Positions 9,301-22,900 of a stretch of DNA of 64,000 nt are shown here, piece after piece (position 1 is the first letter of the stretch; every line of letters starts with the position of its first letter). Under the pieces are notes generated by a model. That model ran no database searches, was not told the DNA's origin, and saw only the letters and a program-made list of their open reading frames with translations. The stretch is from Aquimarina sp. ERC-38. Its GTDB lineage: Bacteria > Bacteroidota > Bacteroidia > Flavobacteriales > Flavobacteriaceae. The stretch is from the NCBI RefSeq assembly GCF_026222555.1, contig NZ_CP098511.1, forward strand, positions 2,523,501 through 2,587,500. Direction: 5' to 3'. The position numbers were made by a program, and so were the translations under genes.

Positions 9301-10208
9301 TGCTAAATAGTGTAGATGACTATACGCATTTAACCCAAGGTACCTGGACTATGGACGACGATTTAAACAAAATGGTTGCAGATCTGGTTCATAATTATAA
9401 AATCAAGGAGAATGACCTTCAAGGTAATTTAAGAAGGGAGAAATTTACTATTTCTGTTGGAGACGAATTACCAGCGGGTATTATTAAACTTGCCAAAGTA
9501 TATATCGCTAAAAAGCGTAAGCTAAAAGTAGGTGATAAAATGGCAGGTCGTCACGGTAATAAAGGTATTGTTGCCCGGATTGTAAGAGAAGAAGATATGC
9601 CTTTCTTAGAAGACGGAACTCCGGTTGACATCGTATTAAATCCATTAGGGGTACCATCTCGTATGAATATCGGACAGATATACGAAACTGTACTAGGATG
9701 GGCAGGTCAGAAATTAGGTAGAAAATATGCTACTCCGATTTTTGATGGAGCTTCTTTAGATCAAATTAATGAATATACTGATGAAGCTGGAATCCCTAGA
9801 TTCGGACATACGTATCTGTATGATGGTGGTACGGGAGACCGATTTGATCAGCCAGCGACCGTAGGTGTTATTTATATGCTGAAATTAGGACACATGGTAG
9901 ATGATAAGATGCACGCACGTTCTATAGGTCCGTATTCTTTGATAACACAACAGCCTTTAGGTGGTAAAGCACAGTTTGGGGGTCAGCGATTTGGAGAAAT
10001 GGAAGTATGGGCCTTAGAAGCATACGGAGCATCTAGTACCCTAAGAGAAATTTTGACGGTTAAATCTGATGATGTTATTGGTAGAGCTAAAACATACGAA
10101 AGTATTGTAAAAGGTGAACCAATGCCGGAACCAGGTCTTCCTGAATCATTCAATGTATTGATGCATGAATTAAAAGGTTTAGGTCTGGATATCAGATTAG
10201 AAGAATAA
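6399..10208 (+). CDS. rpoB: DNA-directed RNA polymerase subunit beta
   Basis: Catalytic beta subunit, 1269 residues. The start is the ATG at 6399 ([13 protein letters not shown]), not the in-frame TTG at 6396. Visible landmarks are the rifampicin-pocket segments [12 protein letters not shown] and [14 protein letters not shown], both with the residues found in rifampicin-sensitive enzymes. Also present are the flap region, [12 protein letters not shown] near the active centre, and a C-terminal [18 protein letters not shown]. It is 137 bases from rpoC. Confidence 0.99.
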   Translation: MLATQTERLNFSSVKNRPDYPDFLDIQIKSFQDFFQLETKSEERGNEGLYNTFMENFPITDTRNQFVLEFLDYFVDPPRYDLQECIERGLTYSVPLKARLKLFCTDPEHEDFETIVQDVYLGTIPYMTPSGTFCINGAERVVVSQLHRSPGVFFGQSFHANGTKLYSARVIPFKGSWIEFATDINSVMYAYIDRKKKLPVTTLFRAIGFERDKDILEIFDLAEEVKVSKSGLKKVLGRKLAARVLNTWHEDFVDEDTGEVVSIERNEIVIDRDTILDKDHLEEIIESGAKTILLHKEDNQKGDYAIIHNTLQKDPTNSEKEAVEHIYRQLRNAEPPDEETARGIIDKLFFSDQRYNLGEVGRYRMNKKLGLNIEMDKQVLTKEDIITIIKYLIELINSKAEIDDIDHLSNRRVRTVGEQLSQQFGVGLARMARTIRERMNVRDNEVFTPIDLINAKTLSSVINSFFGTNQLSQFMDQTNPLAEITHKRRLSALGPGGLSRERAGFEVRDVHYTHYGRLCPIETPEGPNIGLISSLSVFAKVNSMGFLETPYRKVEDGKVDLEKFSYLSAEEEEEKLIAQANIPLKEDGTIDSDKVIARMEGDFPVIDPANVNYADVAPNQIASISASLIPFLEHDDANRALMGSNMMRQAVPLLRVDAPIVGTGLERQVASDSRVLINAEGAGEVEYVDAQKIVIKYDRSEEERMVSFDEDSKTYNLIKFRKTNQGTSINLKPIVKVGDRVERGQVLCQGYATENGELALGRNMKVAFMPWKGYNFEDAIVISEKVVREDIFTSIHIDEYSLEVRDTKLGNEELTNDIPNVSEEATKDLDEHGMIRVGAEIKPGDILIGKITPKGESDPTPEEKLLRAIFGDKAGDVKDASLKASPSLNGVVIDKKLFARAVKDKRKRSQDKEDIAILERSYDIKFDQLKEELVDKLFAIVGGKTSQGVMNDLGEEVLPKGKKYTLKMLNSVDDYTHLTQGTWTMDDDLNKMVADLVHNYKIKENDLQGNLRREKFTISVGDELPAGIIKLAKVYIAKKRKLKVGDKMAGRHGNKGIVARIVREEDMPFLEDGTPVDIVLNPLGVPSRMNIGQIYETVLGWAGQKLGRKYATPIFDGASLDQINEYTDEAGIPRFGHTYLYDGGTGDRFDQPATVGVIYMLKLGHMVDDKMHARSIGPYSLITQQPLGGKAQFGGQRFGEMEVWALEAYGASSTLREILTVKSDDVIGRAKTYESIVKGEPMPEPGLPESFNVLMHELKGLGLDIRLEE

Positions 10209-10211
10209 TAT

Positions 10212-10231
10212 TTTCCGCGCATGCGGAAAAC
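10212..10231 (+). other. Hairpin between rpoB and rpoC
   Basis: TTTTCCGC (10212-10219), loop GCAT, GCGGAAAA (10224-10231): a perfect 8-bp stem just after the rpoB stop. A second possible stem, ACTATCT/AGATAGT (10242-10269), follows. There is no T-run, so it is probably an mRNA processing or pausing element rather than a terminator. Confidence 0.45.
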
Positions 10232-10345
10232 TCTACTAAAACTATCTTGATTTATACAGTGGAGATAGTTATAAAATAGAGCTAAAAATTCTTCATGGGA
10301 CGTAAAAAGTCCTACAGTTAATTTTAAAGATTAGATTAGAGCATT

Positions 10346-13300
10346 ATGGCTAGAAATAATGATAAAAATACCGTAAAGAAATTTGATAAAATTTCTATAG
10401 GTTTAGCTTCTCCGGAGTCAATATTGGCTGCTTCTCAGGGGGAGGTTTTAAAACCTGAAACTATTAACTATCGAACACATAAACCGGAGCGGGATGGTTT
10501 GTTCTGTGAGCGTATTTTTGGTCCTGTAAAGGATTTTGAATGTGCCTGCGGTAAATACAAGCGTATCCGGTATAAGGGAATTGTTTGTGATCGATGTGGG
10601 GTAGAAGTAACAGAAAAAAAGGTAAGAAGGGATAGAGTAGGACATATCAATTTGGTTGTTCCTGTAGCTCATATTTGGTATTTCCGTTCGTTACCCAATA
10701 AAATAGGATATTTATTAGGGTTACCTTCTAAGAAACTGGATATGATTATTTACTACGAAAGATACGTAGTAATTCAACCTGGTATTGCCAAGAATGAAGA
10801 AGGGGAAGCCGTTAAAAAGATGGATTTTCTAACGGAAGAAGAATATCTGAACATTCTGGATAGCTTACCACAAGAAAATTTGTATTTAGAAGATACAGAC
10901 CCAAATAAATTTATCGCAAAAATGGGGGCGGAATGCCTTATCGAAATTTTGCGTAGAATTGATCTTGATGAATTGTCTTACGAATTAAGGCATAAAGCTA
11001 ATAACGAAACTTCAAAGCAACGTAAAACAGAAGCGTTAAAGCGTCTACAGGTTGTGGAAGCTCTTAGGGATGCTAATAAAAACCGTGAAAATAATCCGGA
11101 ATGGATGATCTTAAAAGTGATTCCTGTAATTCCGCCGGAATTAAGACCATTAGTACCTTTAGACGGAGGACGTTTTGCTACTTCGGATTTAAATGATCTT
11201 TACAGAAGGGTTATTATAAGAAACAATCGTTTAAAACGATTAATGGAAATTAAAGCTCCGGAGGTAATATTACGTAATGAGAAGCGTATGTTGCAGGAGT
11301 CTGTAGATTCATTGTTTGATAATACACGTAAAGCTTCTGCAGTTAAAACAGATTCGAATCGTCCGTTAAAATCACTTTCCGATTCTTTAAAAGGGAAGCA
11401 AGGACGTTTCCGTCAAAATCTATTAGGTAAGCGAGTGGATTATTCAGCTCGTTCGGTAATTGTAGTAGGACCCGAACTAAAATTATTCGAATGTGGTCTT
11501 CCTAAAAATATGGCTGCCGAATTATATAAACCTTTTGTCATCAGAAAATTGATTGAAAGAGGAATTGTTAAGACGGTAAAGTCAGCTAAAAAAATTATTG
11601 ATAGAAAGGAACCGGTAGTTTGGGATATTTTAGAAAATGTATTAAAAGGACATCCTGTATTATTGAACCGGGCGCCAACTTTACACCGTTTGGGAATTCA
11701 AGCTTTTCAACCTAAATTAATTGAAGGAAAAGCAATTCAGCTTCACCCATTGGTATGTACTGCATTTAATGCGGATTTTGATGGGGATCAAATGGCGGTA
11801 CATTTGCCTTTAGGTCCGGAAGCAATTCTGGAAGCGCAACTATTAATGCTAGCTTCTCATAATATTTTAAATCCGGCTAACGGTTCTCCAGTAACAGTTC
11901 CTTCTCAGGATATGGTTCTTGGTTTATACTATATGACCAAATCCAGAAAATCCACACCGGAACTAGAAATTAAAGGAGAAGGTCTTACTTTTTATTCACC
12001 CGAAGAGGTAGTAATTGCCTATAATGAAAAGCAGTTGCATATCAACGCGAATATTAAAGTTAAAACACAGGACCTAGATGAAAACGGAGCTCTGGTATCA
12101 AAAATAATCGAGACTACAACCGGTAGAGTATTATTTAACGATAAAGTTCCGGAAAAAGCAGGTTATATTAATGAAGTACTGACTAAAAAATCCTTAAGAG
12201 ATATTATTGGGGATATTTTAAAAGTAACCAGTGTGCCGGAAACCGCAGCATTTCTTGATGAAATTAAGACTTTAGGATATAATTTCGCCTTTAGAGGTGG
12301 ATTATCTTTTAGTTTAGGGGATATTATTATTCCTGAAGAAAAGCATACCATGATTGCCGATGCAAATAGCCAGGTAGATAATATTGTAGCTAACTACAAT
12401 ATGGGGCTTATTACAAATAATGAGCGATATAACCAGGTTATTGACATATGGACTTCTACTAATGCAGAGTTAACAGAATTATCTATGAAGCGTATCCGTG
12501 AGGATCAACAAGGATTCAATTCTGTATATATGATGCTTGATTCGGGGGCAAGGGGATCCAAAGAACAAATCCGACAGTTAACGGGTATGCGTGGATTAAT
12601 GGCAAAACCGAAAAAATCGAATTCTGCCGGAGGAGAAATTATTGAAAATCCGATTCTTTCCAATTTTAAAGAAGGTCTTTCTATTTTAGAATACTTTATC
12701 TCAACCCATGGTGCCCGTAAAGGTTTGGCAGATACTGCTTTAAAGACGGCAGATGCTGGATATCTTACAAGACGACTAGTAGATGTAGCGCAAGATGTAA
12801 TTGTTAATGTTGAAGACTGTGGTACCTTAAGAGGTGTGGAAGTCTTTCCGTTAAAAAAGAATGAAGAGGTTATTGAATCATTAAGTGCACGAATTGTAGG
12901 TAGAACTTCTTTAATGGATGTCATTGACCCTATAACTCAAGAGGTACTTATTGAAGCCGGACAGGAAATTTCAGATTTAGCCGCCAAAAAAGTGGAAGAG
13001 TCAGCGATTGAATCCGTAGAAGTAAGATCAGCATTGACTTGCGAAGCTAAAAAAGGTATTTGCGTGAAATGCTATGGTCGAAACCTTGCAACCGGTAAAA
13101 CGGTACAACGAGGTGAAGCAGTAGGAGTTGTTGCGGCACAATCTATTGGAGAGCCCGGAACACAGCTTACTTTAAGAACTTTTCACGTAGGAGGTATCGC
13201 CAGTAACATATCCGAAGAAAACCAATTGCGTTCCAAATTTGCCGGTAAAGCGGAAATTGAAGAATTAAAAACGGTTAAAGGAGAGGATAGCGAAGGAAAT

Positions 13301-14647
13301 CTGAACGATGTAGTAATATCACGAACTTCTGAAATTAAAATAATTGAGCCGAAGACTAAGATTGTTCTTAGTACCAATTTAATACCTTACGGTTCTCAGT
13401 TATTCATCAAGGATGGTGACATGCTAAAGAAAGATCAGGTTATTTGTCAGTGGGATCCTTATAATGGGGTTATAATTTCGGAATTTGCCGGAAAGGTAAA
13501 GTATGAAAATGTAGAACAAGGAATTACATATCAAGTTGAAATTGATGAACAAACCGGTTTCCAGGAGAAAGTAATTTCAGAATCCCGTGATAAGAAAAAA
13601 ATCCCTACGCTATTAGTAATGGGTAAAGGTGATGAAGTACTACGTTCTTACAATTTACCTGTTGGAGCCCATTTAATGGTCGATGATAATGATAAGATCA
13701 AAGTTGGTAAAATTTTAGTAAAAATTCCTAGAAAATCAGCTAAAGCCGGGGATATTACCGGAGGTCTGCCAAGAGTAACCGAATTATTTGAGGCACGTAA
13801 TCCTTCAAATCCTGCGGTAGTATCAGAAATCGATGGAGTTGTATCTTTTGGTAAAATCAAAAGGGGTAACAGAGAGATTATCGTAGAATCAAGAATAGGT
13901 GAGATCAAAAAGTACCTGGTTAAACTTTCTAATCAGATTTTAGTACAGGAAAATGATTATGTCCGTGCAGGAATGCCATTATCAGACGGGTCTATTACCC
14001 CAGAAGATATTTTAAAAATTAAAGGGCCTTCTGCAGTTCAACAGTACTTGGTAAATGAAGTACAAGAAGTTTACCGATTACAAGGAGTGAAGATTAATGA
14101 TAAACACTTTGAAGTCGTAGTACGGCAAATGATGCGTAAAGTACGTATTCAAGATCCAGGAGATACTATTTTCTTAGAAAATCAACTAGTTCATAAATCT
14201 GACTTTATTGAAGAAAATGATGCTATTTTTGGAATGAAAGTAGTTGAAGATGCAGGGGATAGTGAAAACTTGAAACCAGGACAAATTATTTCACTTCGTG
14301 ATTTAAGAGATGAAAATTCTATTTTACGAAGAGAAGATAAAAATCTGGTCACGGCAAGAGATGTAACTACCGCCACGGCAACTCCGATACTTCAGGGTAT
14401 TACAAGGGCTTCGTTACAGACTAAATCCTTTATATCTGCAGCCTCTTTCCAGGAAACTACTAAGGTATTAAACGAAGCTGCGGTAAGTGGTAAAGTTGAT
14501 AAATTAGAAGGGCTTAAAGAGAATGTAATCGTAGGTCATAGAATTCCGGCTGGTACGGGTATGAGGGACTACGAAAATATTATTGTAGGTTCTCAAGAGG
14601 AATTTGATGAACGCGTAGAACAAAGGCAAGAAGTTAATTTTAATTAA
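10346..14647 (+). CDS. rpoC: DNA-directed RNA polymerase subunit beta'
   Basis: Largest catalytic subunit, 1433 residues. The N-terminal zinc site ([20 protein letters not shown]) is near residues 68-87, and the magnesium-binding active-site loop NADFDGDQM is near 485-493. The bridge-helix/trigger-loop region contains [16 protein letters not shown], preceded by the second zinc ligand group ([11 protein letters not shown]). Last gene of the large operon, followed by an extended hairpin with a T-run. Confidence 0.99.
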   Translation: MARNNDKNTVKKFDKISIGLASPESILAASQGEVLKPETINYRTHKPERDGLFCERIFGPVKDFECACGKYKRIRYKGIVCDRCGVEVTEKKVRRDRVGHINLVVPVAHIWYFRSLPNKIGYLLGLPSKKLDMIIYYERYVVIQPGIAKNEEGEAVKKMDFLTEEEYLNILDSLPQENLYLEDTDPNKFIAKMGAECLIEILRRIDLDELSYELRHKANNETSKQRKTEALKRLQVVEALRDANKNRENNPEWMILKVIPVIPPELRPLVPLDGGRFATSDLNDLYRRVIIRNNRLKRLMEIKAPEVILRNEKRMLQESVDSLFDNTRKASAVKTDSNRPLKSLSDSLKGKQGRFRQNLLGKRVDYSARSVIVVGPELKLFECGLPKNMAAELYKPFVIRKLIERGIVKTVKSAKKIIDRKEPVVWDILENVLKGHPVLLNRAPTLHRLGIQAFQPKLIEGKAIQLHPLVCTAFNADFDGDQMAVHLPLGPEAILEAQLLMLASHNILNPANGSPVTVPSQDMVLGLYYMTKSRKSTPELEIKGEGLTFYSPEEVVIAYNEKQLHINANIKVKTQDLDENGALVSKIIETTTGRVLFNDKVPEKAGYINEVLTKKSLRDIIGDILKVTSVPETAAFLDEIKTLGYNFAFRGGLSFSLGDIIIPEEKHTMIADANSQVDNIVANYNMGLITNNERYNQVIDIWTSTNAELTELSMKRIREDQQGFNSVYMMLDSGARGSKEQIRQLTGMRGLMAKPKKSNSAGGEIIENPILSNFKEGLSILEYFISTHGARKGLADTALKTADAGYLTRRLVDVAQDVIVNVEDCGTLRGVEVFPLKKNEEVIESLSARIVGRTSLMDVIDPITQEVLIEAGQEISDLAAKKVEESAIESVEVRSALTCEAKKGICVKCYGRNLATGKTVQRGEAVGVVAAQSIGEPGTQLTLRTFHVGGIASNISEENQLRSKFAGKAEIEELKTVKGEDSEGNLNDVVISRTSEIKIIEPKTKIVLSTNLIPYGSQLFIKDGDMLKKDQVICQWDPYNGVIISEFAGKVKYENVEQGITYQVEIDEQTGFQEKVISESRDKKKIPTLLVMGKGDEVLRSYNLPVGAHLMVDDNDKIKVGKILVKIPRKSAKAGDITGGLPRVTELFEARNPSNPAVVSEIDGVVSFGKIKRGNREIIVESRIGEIKKYLVKLSNQILVQENDYVRAGMPLSDGSITPEDILKIKGPSAVQQYLVNEVQEVYRLQGVKINDKHFEVVVRQMMRKVRIQDPGDTIFLENQLVHKSDFIEENDAIFGMKVVEDAGDSENLKPGQIISLRDLRDENSILRREDKNLVTARDVTTATATPILQGITRASLQTKSFISAASFQETTKVLNEAAVSGKVDKLEGLKENVIVGHRIPAGTGMRDYENIIVGSQEEFDERVEQRQEVNFN

Positions 14648-14657
14648 TAGAATATCG

Positions 14658-14713
14658 AAGTTGTCTTGATTATCTATTCTTATGGCTAGAGTAGATATCG
14701 AGACAACTTTTTT
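14658..14713 (+). terminator. Terminator after rpoC
   Basis: A long imperfect stem: AAGTTGTCTTGATTATCT on the left pairs with AGATATCGAGACAACTT on the right, followed by TTTTT. This is a rho-independent structure ending the secE-rpoC transcript. It lies only 11 bases before the DUF3467 gene, so some read-through into that gene is possible. Confidence 0.75.
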
Positions 14714-14724
14714 AAATAAAAAAC

Positions 14725-15045
14725 ATGGCAGATCAAAAGAAGGATATTAAAAACAATAATCAGTTAAATATTGAATTAGATGAAGCTATGGCAGATGGGG
14801 TGTATAGTAACTTGGCTATTATCAACCATTCCGTCTCAGAATTTGTTGTGGATTTTATTAATGTAATGCCTGGTAGGCCAAAGAGTAAGGTAAAAAGCAG
14901 GATAATTTTAACTCCTCAACATGCCAAAAGATTTTTAAAAGCATTACATGATAATGTAACTCGTTTTGAAGCTGCTCACGGAGAAATTAAAGATTATGAA
15001 CAACCGCCAATTCCTATGAATTTTGGTCCTACGGGTCAAGCATAA
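14725..15045 (+). CDS. DUF3467 family protein
   Basis: 106 residues, no signal peptide or membrane segment. The pattern SEFVVDFINVMPGRPKSKVKSRIILTPQHAKRFLKAL is typical of the DUF3467 family, small cytosolic proteins of unknown function found behind rpoC in many Bacteroidota. The N-terminus is charged (DQKKDIKNNNQ) and the C-terminus ends in a Pro/Gly-rich tail. A rho-independent terminator sits between rpoC and this gene and another follows it. No function can be assigned; the fixed neighbourhood hints at a link with transcription or translation. Confidence 0.85.
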   Translation: MADQKKDIKNNNQLNIELDEAMADGVYSNLAIINHSVSEFVVDFINVMPGRPKSKVKSRIILTPQHAKRFLKALHDNVTRFEAAHGEIKDYEQPPIPMNFGPTGQA

Positions 15046-15063
15046 GTTTTTAAAAAATATTAG

Positions 15064-15091
15064 AAGCCGAATTGAAAAATTCGGCTTTTTT
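15064..15091. terminator. Bidirectional terminator between DUF3467 gene and prfC
   Basis: AAGCCGAATT (15064-15073), loop GAAA, AATTCGGCTT (15078-15087), then TTTT. It is placed between convergent genes; the left-strand T-run is weak, so it mainly serves the + strand. Confidence 0.85.
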
Positions 15092-15094
15092 AGT

Positions 15095-16675
15095 TTAAAA
15101 TTCCGAGGTATAGTGAAATTTAATAGAAGTATACTTTTGTTCTGTCATTTGAAGACTAAAAGAGGAATCGGCAAGAAACACTAATTGACCACGTTTATCC
15201 TTTGCTAAGAATTTATTTTTAACCCTTTTAAATTCTTTAAACTCTTCATTATCTTCCGCTTCAATCCAACAAGCTTTATGCACGTTTAAATTTTCATAGG
15301 TACATTTCGCACCGTACTCATGTTCTAATCGATATTGTATGACTTCATATTGAAGCGCACCTACGGTTCCTATAACTTTTCTTCCGTTTAGCTCCAGAGT
15401 AAAGAGTTGTGCAACTCCTTCATCCATTAACTGATCAATACCTTTAGCTAATTGCTTGGATTTCATAGGGTCAGCGTTGTTAATGTATCTAAAGTGTTCG
15501 GGAGAAAAACTGGGAATTCCTTTATACAATAACTGTTCCCCTTCCGTAAGGGTATCACCAATTTTAAAATTACCAGTGTCATGTAAACCTACGATATCTC
15601 CAGGGTAAGAGATATCTACTATTTCTTTCTTTTCCGCAAAAAATGCATTGGGACTGGAAAATTTTATCTTTTTTCTATGACGGGTATGTAGATAAGGTAC
15701 ATTTCTCTCAAAGGTACCTGATACTATTTTTATAAAAGCTAAGCGGTCGCGATGTTTTGGATCCATGTTCGCATGAATTTTAAAAACAAATCCGGTAAAA
15801 TCCTTTTCATCTGGTTTTACCAGGCGCGAATCACTTTCTTTCGGTCGGGGTGTCGGTGCAATTTCAATAAAACAATCTAATAACTCCCGAACCCCAAAAT
15901 TATTTAAAGCTGAACCAAAGAATACTGGTTGCAAGTTTCCTTCTTCATATTTTTTTTGTTCGAATTTAGGATAAATACCCTCTACTAATTCAACTTCTTC
16001 ACGTAAAGTGTTAGCCGCAATACTTCCTATAAGTCCTTTTACTTTCTCATCCTGAAGATTTTCAATTTTTATAGTTTCTTCAATATTCTTACGACTATTT
16101 CCACTAAACAAGTTAATGTTTTGTTCCCAAATATTATAGATTCCCTTAAAGTCGTACCCCATGCCAATAGGAAAACTTAAAGGAGTAACGGTAAGCTGAA
16201 GTTTCTGTTCAATCTCGTCCAGTAATTCAAATGCATCTTTACCTTCACGATCCAGTTTGTTGATAAAGACAATGATTGGAATATTACGCATTCTACAAAC
16301 TGAAACTAATTTTTCCGTTTGTTCCTCAACTCCCTTAGCTACATCAATAACTACAATTACACTATCCACAGCGGTCAGAGTTCTGAAAGTATCTTCCGCA
16401 AAGTCTTTATGTCCGGGAGTATCTAAGATATTTATCTTTATATTCTTGTATTCAAAGGCTAAAACCGAAGTAGCTACGGAAATTCCTCTTTGTCTCTCTA
16501 TCTCCATAAAATCACTGGTAGCCCCTTTTTTGATTTTATTAGATTTAACCGCCCCTGCTTCCTGTATAGCTCCTCCGAACAGTAGTAACTTTTCTGTTAA
16601 TGTAGTTTTCCCGGCATCAGGATGTGAAATAATACCAAAAGTTCTTCTTCGTTTAATTTCATCAATAAATTTCAT
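15095..16675 (-). CDS. prfC: Peptide chain release factor 3
   Basis: GTPase that recycles RF1/RF2 from the ribosome after termination. 526 residues, the normal RF3 length. G1 SHPDAGKT is at 17-24; DTPGHKDF and NKLDREG follow. RF3-type spacing and domain order (G, II, III) distinguish it from EF-G. It is convergent with the rpoC cluster and divergent from the giant surface protein gene. Confidence 0.97.
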   Translation of the reverse strand: MKFIDEIKRRRTFGIISHPDAGKTTLTEKLLLFGGAIQEAGAVKSNKIKKGATSDFMEIERQRGISVATSVLAFEYKNIKINILDTPGHKDFAEDTFRTLTAVDSVIVVIDVAKGVEEQTEKLVSVCRMRNIPIIVFINKLDREGKDAFELLDEIEQKLQLTVTPLSFPIGMGYDFKGIYNIWEQNINLFSGNSRKNIEETIKIENLQDEKVKGLIGSIAANTLREEVELVEGIYPKFEQKKYEEGNLQPVFFGSALNNFGVRELLDCFIEIAPTPRPKESDSRLVKPDEKDFTGFVFKIHANMDPKHRDRLAFIKIVSGTFERNVPYLHTRHRKKIKFSSPNAFFAEKKEIVDISYPGDIVGLHDTGNFKIGDTLTEGEQLLYKGIPSFSPEHFRYINNADPMKSKQLAKGIDQLMDEGVAQLFTLELNGRKVIGTVGALQYEVIQYRLEHEYGAKCTYENLNVHKACWIEAEDNEEFKEFKRVKNKFLAKDKRGQLVFLADSSFSLQMTEQKYTSIKFHYTSEF

Positions 16676-16925
16676 AGATAATTTTTAACCGGCACAAAGA
16701 TAATGCTTAAAAAATATAATATACTACTGTTAAAATATATAGATTTATGGTATTATTGTATAAATTCATAGTTGTATATCGATTAATTGTGTATTATGTC
16801 GAAAATTATTGCATTAATATATCTACATATGTTAAATAAGAAAATCAATTACGATATTTACCGGGAATTAAATGAAAATAAGTTTATATCTATTTTCAGT
16901 TGAAAATATCCGCAACCTTCAAACT

Positions 16926-19900
16926 ATGAAAAAAAATACGCTCGTTTCTTTTGACTTTACACGTAAAATCTATTTATTTTCATCTTTATTATTCTTATTT
17001 GTTTGCAATTTATTACAGGCTCAAACCTGTGGCGTGGTTACTACTTTATATCAAACAGAAGGTCAGGCAACTACCGACGCACGGGTTTTACGTTATAATC
17101 CCTTTATTAATGAATATGTTCCTATTGGAGTTTTAGAAGGTGCTGCTTCTGGATCGGCTAATAACTCAGCATACAATATTAATACTCGGTTAGTATATTC
17201 AAGACCACCTGGAGCCACAAATAATTTTACGTTGAGAGCATATGATCCAGCTAATAATTTTGAGTTTGTAGGTTCTATTAGTTTAATTAATGTTCCCGGA
17301 GGTACGGGAGGCTTTAATACCAATTTATTTGCTCAAAATAATTTTGTAGGAAGGGTAGGAGATAATAATGTATTATTAGTGGATGTTAGCGGACTTACTC
17401 TATCAACAACTGCAACAACAAGTGTGGATGCTTCTGATCCCAGTCGTGTACGTATCGTCCCGCTTAACAACGCTAACCCTGGCGCCACTCCTGCGTTTAC
17501 CAGAGCAAACGATTATTCATATCTAGGTGATTTTATATATGGTATTCGTACAAATCAATTGATTATTATTGATGTAAGTACTAATGCTACAGCAGGTAAT
17601 GTAATTACAAGAGCAGTAAATTTTGATGTTCCCCGTGCAGGTGCAGGATTTGGAGCTGCCTGGCAAGATAGGGAAGGTAATTTTTATGCCTTCAATAACA
17701 ATACAGGAAATATCTATCGTATTGCTGATATTGAAAACGCAGTGGCAGCAACTGGTTTACCAACAGATCAAATAAATGCTATTCGAGTATTTACCGCAGC
17801 AACTTCAGGAACCAATGACGGATTTGCCTGTGAACTTCAAGCGGACCCTTTTGATTGGGATGGAGATACGGTTCTAGATGATATGGATATTGATTCTGAT
17901 GATGATGGAATTTTGGATACCGTGGAGAATGGGGGTGAGGATCCTTCGGCAGATGGAGATGGGGATGGCATTCCAGCGTTGATTGATGATGATGATACGG
18001 ATAACATGATTGGAGATGTAGATGGAAATATTGAAAGAAGATTTGATTTGGACGGTGATAATATCCCAAATGCTTTTGACCTGGATAGTGACAATGATGG
18101 AATTATTGATAATATAGAGGCACAGCTAACAACAGGCTATATAGCACCAAGTAATATGGATAGTGACGGGGATGGTCTTGATGATGCTTATGAACCAACC
18201 GGAGGTATTACTCCTATAAATACCGATGGTACTTTTACCATATCGGATGTCTTGCCGGACTATTTAGACCCGGATAGTGATAACGACGGATTTCTGGATA
18301 CGGTAGAGGCTTATGATACAAATGGTGATAATATTTCTGAAATTGCGGCTAGTGGCAACGATGTTGATTTTGACGGTCTAGATGATAATTTTGACCTTGT
18401 AAATGGCGGAGCTTCTAATCCGGATGCATCCGATAATTTAAATCAAGTTCCTACCGATTTCCCTGACGATGCTAGTCCTGGTAATGATCGGGATTGGAGG
18501 GATCCTTCGGATGTGGATAACGATATGATACTTGATTTTGATGATCTTGATGATGATAATGATGGTATTCTTGACGAAGTTGAATATGAAGCGAGCCTGG
18601 ATCCATTTGGAGATGAAGATGGTGACGGAATCCCAAATTTCTCCGATAGTATGTCTTCCGGACTAGTTGGTGACGGATCTGTTACGGATTATACGGATGC
18701 AGATGCCAATGGCATTCCTGATGTCTATGATTTTGATGGTGATGGTGTCCCAAATCATTTGGATTTGGATTCTGACAATGATGGTATTCCGGATACTGTG
18801 GAAGCTCAAAATACAGATGCTCCTTTTTTAGCATATAGTGCCGCCGATGCAAATATGAACGGCTTAGCAGATGTATACGAAAATGTTAGCCCTACAGGTT
18901 TAACCCCGGAAAATACAGATGCGGATTCTTTTCCGGATTTTCTGGATACTGATAGCGACAACGATACTTTATCTGATACTGAAGAAGCTGGGATTACACT
19001 TTCAAATCCTTTAGATGTAGGAATTAACGGATTGGATGCCAATTCTGAAACTACAGATGATTATTCGGATCCATCAGGAACTATCGGAGCACCCAATACA
19101 CTTCCGGATACCGATGGTGATGAACCTAATGTAGATGGAGATGTGGATTTCAGGGATACTGACAGTGATAACGACGGTATAGCGGACGGAACTGATACAG
19201 ATCCTTTGGATCCTAATGTTTGTGCGGATGCGGATAGTGACGGATGCGATGACTGTTCAGTAGGAACTGATGGTTTTGGGCCTATGGCAGATAACTTGGT
19301 GGACAATGATGGGACCGATGATGATTTTGACGGTATTTGTAATACAACGGATACAACTTTTAATGACAACGATCTTGATGGTGTTCCTGATGCAACAGAT
19401 CAGGACGATGATAATGATGGAATATTAGATATTGATGAAGGCCTGTGTGAATTAATTGATAATTCTGATGTAGTAAATACGATTCAAACTACAGATATTA
19501 CTCAGGTACCAACAAATGTTTCCACTAATAGTACGGCGAACAGTGAAAATCCGTTTCCAAATAATTCGGCTGTAGAATTACTTTATGGTAGAGGTGTAGG
19601 AAGAAGGTTAACCGGACTGGAATTTGGTTCCGGAAAAAGCATTGAATCTGTAACCGGAGTACCTCAGGGAACGGTATCTATACGTAGAAATACCGTAGGT
19701 AGTAGTAATGATATTGTATGGACTCAAAATGACGAGACTCAAGCTACTAATTCCGATCAGGGTAGAACCTTGTTTTCTGAAGAGTTTTCTTCTTTAGAAC
19801 AATTAGTATCCCAAGGTTTTACTAACGTAGGAACAGATAACATATTTAACAATGTTTCATCATCAGCTAATAATTCCAATATTGAAAGGGTTGATGTAGT

Positions 19901-22900
19901 ATATGCTGCGGGTATACGATCTAGTATCCCAAGTTCAGAATTCTTTTTGTTTGGAGAGCGTGGAACTAATAATACCATTACGGTTGCTGCCATTCTGGAT
20001 ATAGACCCGGTTACTGAAGAGCCTACTTCTTACGGTCCGCCGGTTGTAATAAATACAACGGATTATGCAATTACTACCAATAGTATACAATTTACGATTT
20101 TAAGAAAAGAACCGACGGATGCTACATTTCGGCCATTTGCTGGTAAATTAAATCAAAATGTAGGTATTGCTTTTGTAAGCCTGGCAGATTTAGGTATAAC
20201 TTCTAATGGAAGTGTTTTTTATGGTTATTCCGTTTTACCACCGGATTTTAATACGGCTAATATTGTTGATTGGAACTCTTATCCTACGGATACTCCTGAA
20301 ACTATTGGCGGATTGGATCTAGTTCTATTTAATACCTTTTTTAGTTCTTGTACTTCAGTTAATGATACGGATGGTGATGGAATTGCTGATAGTTTTGACT
20401 TGGATAGTGATAATGATGGTATTCCGGATGTAATAGAAGCCGGAGGCACAGATGCAGATAGAGATGGTAGAGCAGATGATGCAGATGGTGATCCTACTAA
20501 TAATAATGGAATACCGGATACTGCCGGAACGGGTATTACCGTACGGGATAGTGATACCGACGGTATTCCTGATCATTTAGATATTGATGCGGATAATGAT
20601 GGTATTCCTGATAATATAGAAGGTCAGACTTCTGACGGTTATATTGATCCGTCCGGACAGGGAACAGGAATAACCGATGCTAATAACAACGGTCTGGATG
20701 ATAATTATGAAAACGGGACAATTCTTGGAATAGATCCTGAAAATACTGATGGAACTGATGAACCTGATTATTTAGACGCAGACAGTGATAATGACGGGTT
20801 ATTAGATATTATAGAAAATGGGGATGTGGAAACTACGGTTTCCGGTAACGATGCGGATAATGACGGATTAGACGATGTCTTTGATAATAATGATGATTCC
20901 GGAATTACGGGAGCAACTGTCAATGATGGAACTATAACTCAAACCACTGTTACTACTATTGGTGAGTTAGAAACCGCTTTTGGTGACGAAGATGATGACT
21001 TTGATCCGGGTACAGGTGATTTAAATTATAGAGATACTACAAACGATTTAGATACTAACGATAATGATGGTGATGGTGTTGTAGATAGCGTAGACTTAGA
21101 TGATGATAATGATGGAATATTAGATACTGATGAAAACTGTATCAATTCTGATATTGCAAACACTATTGGTATCTCTAACAGAAATGATAGTAGTATTAAA
21201 AATTCTAATATTGATCTTACAGACGGTGTTGATAATGATAATATAATTAGGCTTGATGGTGTTTCTATCACCTATACAGAAAGCGGTAGTGCATTTGTTA
21301 GAGGATATGACGCCGGACCTCAAGGTCCTTCTATTCGGATTGGGGGAGCACCTTCTGATACTCCTCCAGATCCTATGGGGAGTTTTGATACGGAACTTTC
21401 CGTTCCCATTTATAACGTTCGGTTTAAACTAACTGATTTTGATGATGGCGAACAGTTTACGGTAAGTATTTTTGATGAAAACGGAAATATTTATGATTTG
21501 GCTACAACAGACCTGGTCACAGTAGGTAGTTTTATTAGTCAAACCGGTAATACGTTTACTTCTATGGTCTTTACCGAGCTGGTGGATGATCCTGCAAATG
21601 ATAATTTAGGTTCTTTAGTATTCAGAATTCCAACAGCAGTAACCAGAATTCTTTTAGAATATGAGACTACGCAACCGGGCGGTTCTTCAATCCGTTTTAC
21701 TCAATTAAATTTCTGTTTAGATTCAGATGGAGATGGGATACCGGACAGTTTTGATTTGGATAGTGATAATGATGGAATTACTGATGTAGTAGAAGCAGGT
21801 GGGACAGATACTAATAATGACGGTCTTGCCGATGATAACGATGGTGATACTACAAATGACGATGGTATTCCGGATACTGCCGGAACGGGTATTACCATAC
21901 GGGATAGTGATACCGACGGTATTCCAAATCATTTAGATATTGATGCGGACAACGATGGGATACCAGATAATATAGAAAGCCAAACTTCTGTTGGTTACGT
22001 TGATCCGTCCGGACAAGGGACTGGGATAACTGATGTTAACAATAATGGGCTGGATGATAACTACGAAAGCGGTACGGTACTGGGAATTGATCCTGTAAAT
22101 ACGGATGGTACGGATGATCCAGACTACCTGGACGATGATAGTGACAATGATAGTATTCTAGATATTTTTGAAAACGGAAGTACTACTAATTCTTTATCTG
22201 GTACGGATACAGATAATGATGGATTAGATGACGCTTTTGATGATAATGACGACTCCGGAATCAATGGAGCTACAGTGAATGATGGTGGAAATACCAGTAC
22301 TACAGTAAGTAATGCCACTGACCTGGAAACTGCCTTTGGAGACGAGGATGATGACTTCAATCCGGGAACCGGAGATCTGGATTATAGGGATTCACCTATC
22401 ATCATTATTCCCAATGACAATGATGGTGATGGTGTTGTAGATAGCGTAGACTTAGATGATGATAATGATGGAATACTAGATACGGATGAAAATTGTATAG
22501 ATTCTGATATAGCAAATACCATTGGGGTTACAGATAACAATGATAGTCAAATTGGTAATTCTAATATTAATACTACAGATGGGGTTGATAATGATAATAT
22601 AGTTAACATCAATGGTTTATCTATTACCTATACAGAAAGCGGATCAGGATTTGTAAGAGGTTATAACGCTGGTTTACAAGGACCTTCTATTCGAATTGGA
22701 GGAGATCCCGCAAGAACTCCAGATCCAAGCGGAGTTCTAAATACTGAATTTTCCAGTCCGATCTATAATGTTCGGTTTAAATTAACGGATTTTGACGATA
22801 TGGAAATTTTTACTGTTTTGATTTACGATGAAAATGGTACGGTCTATGACTTAGAAACAACTAATTTCGTAACCGTAGGAAGTTTAATTAATCAATCTGG

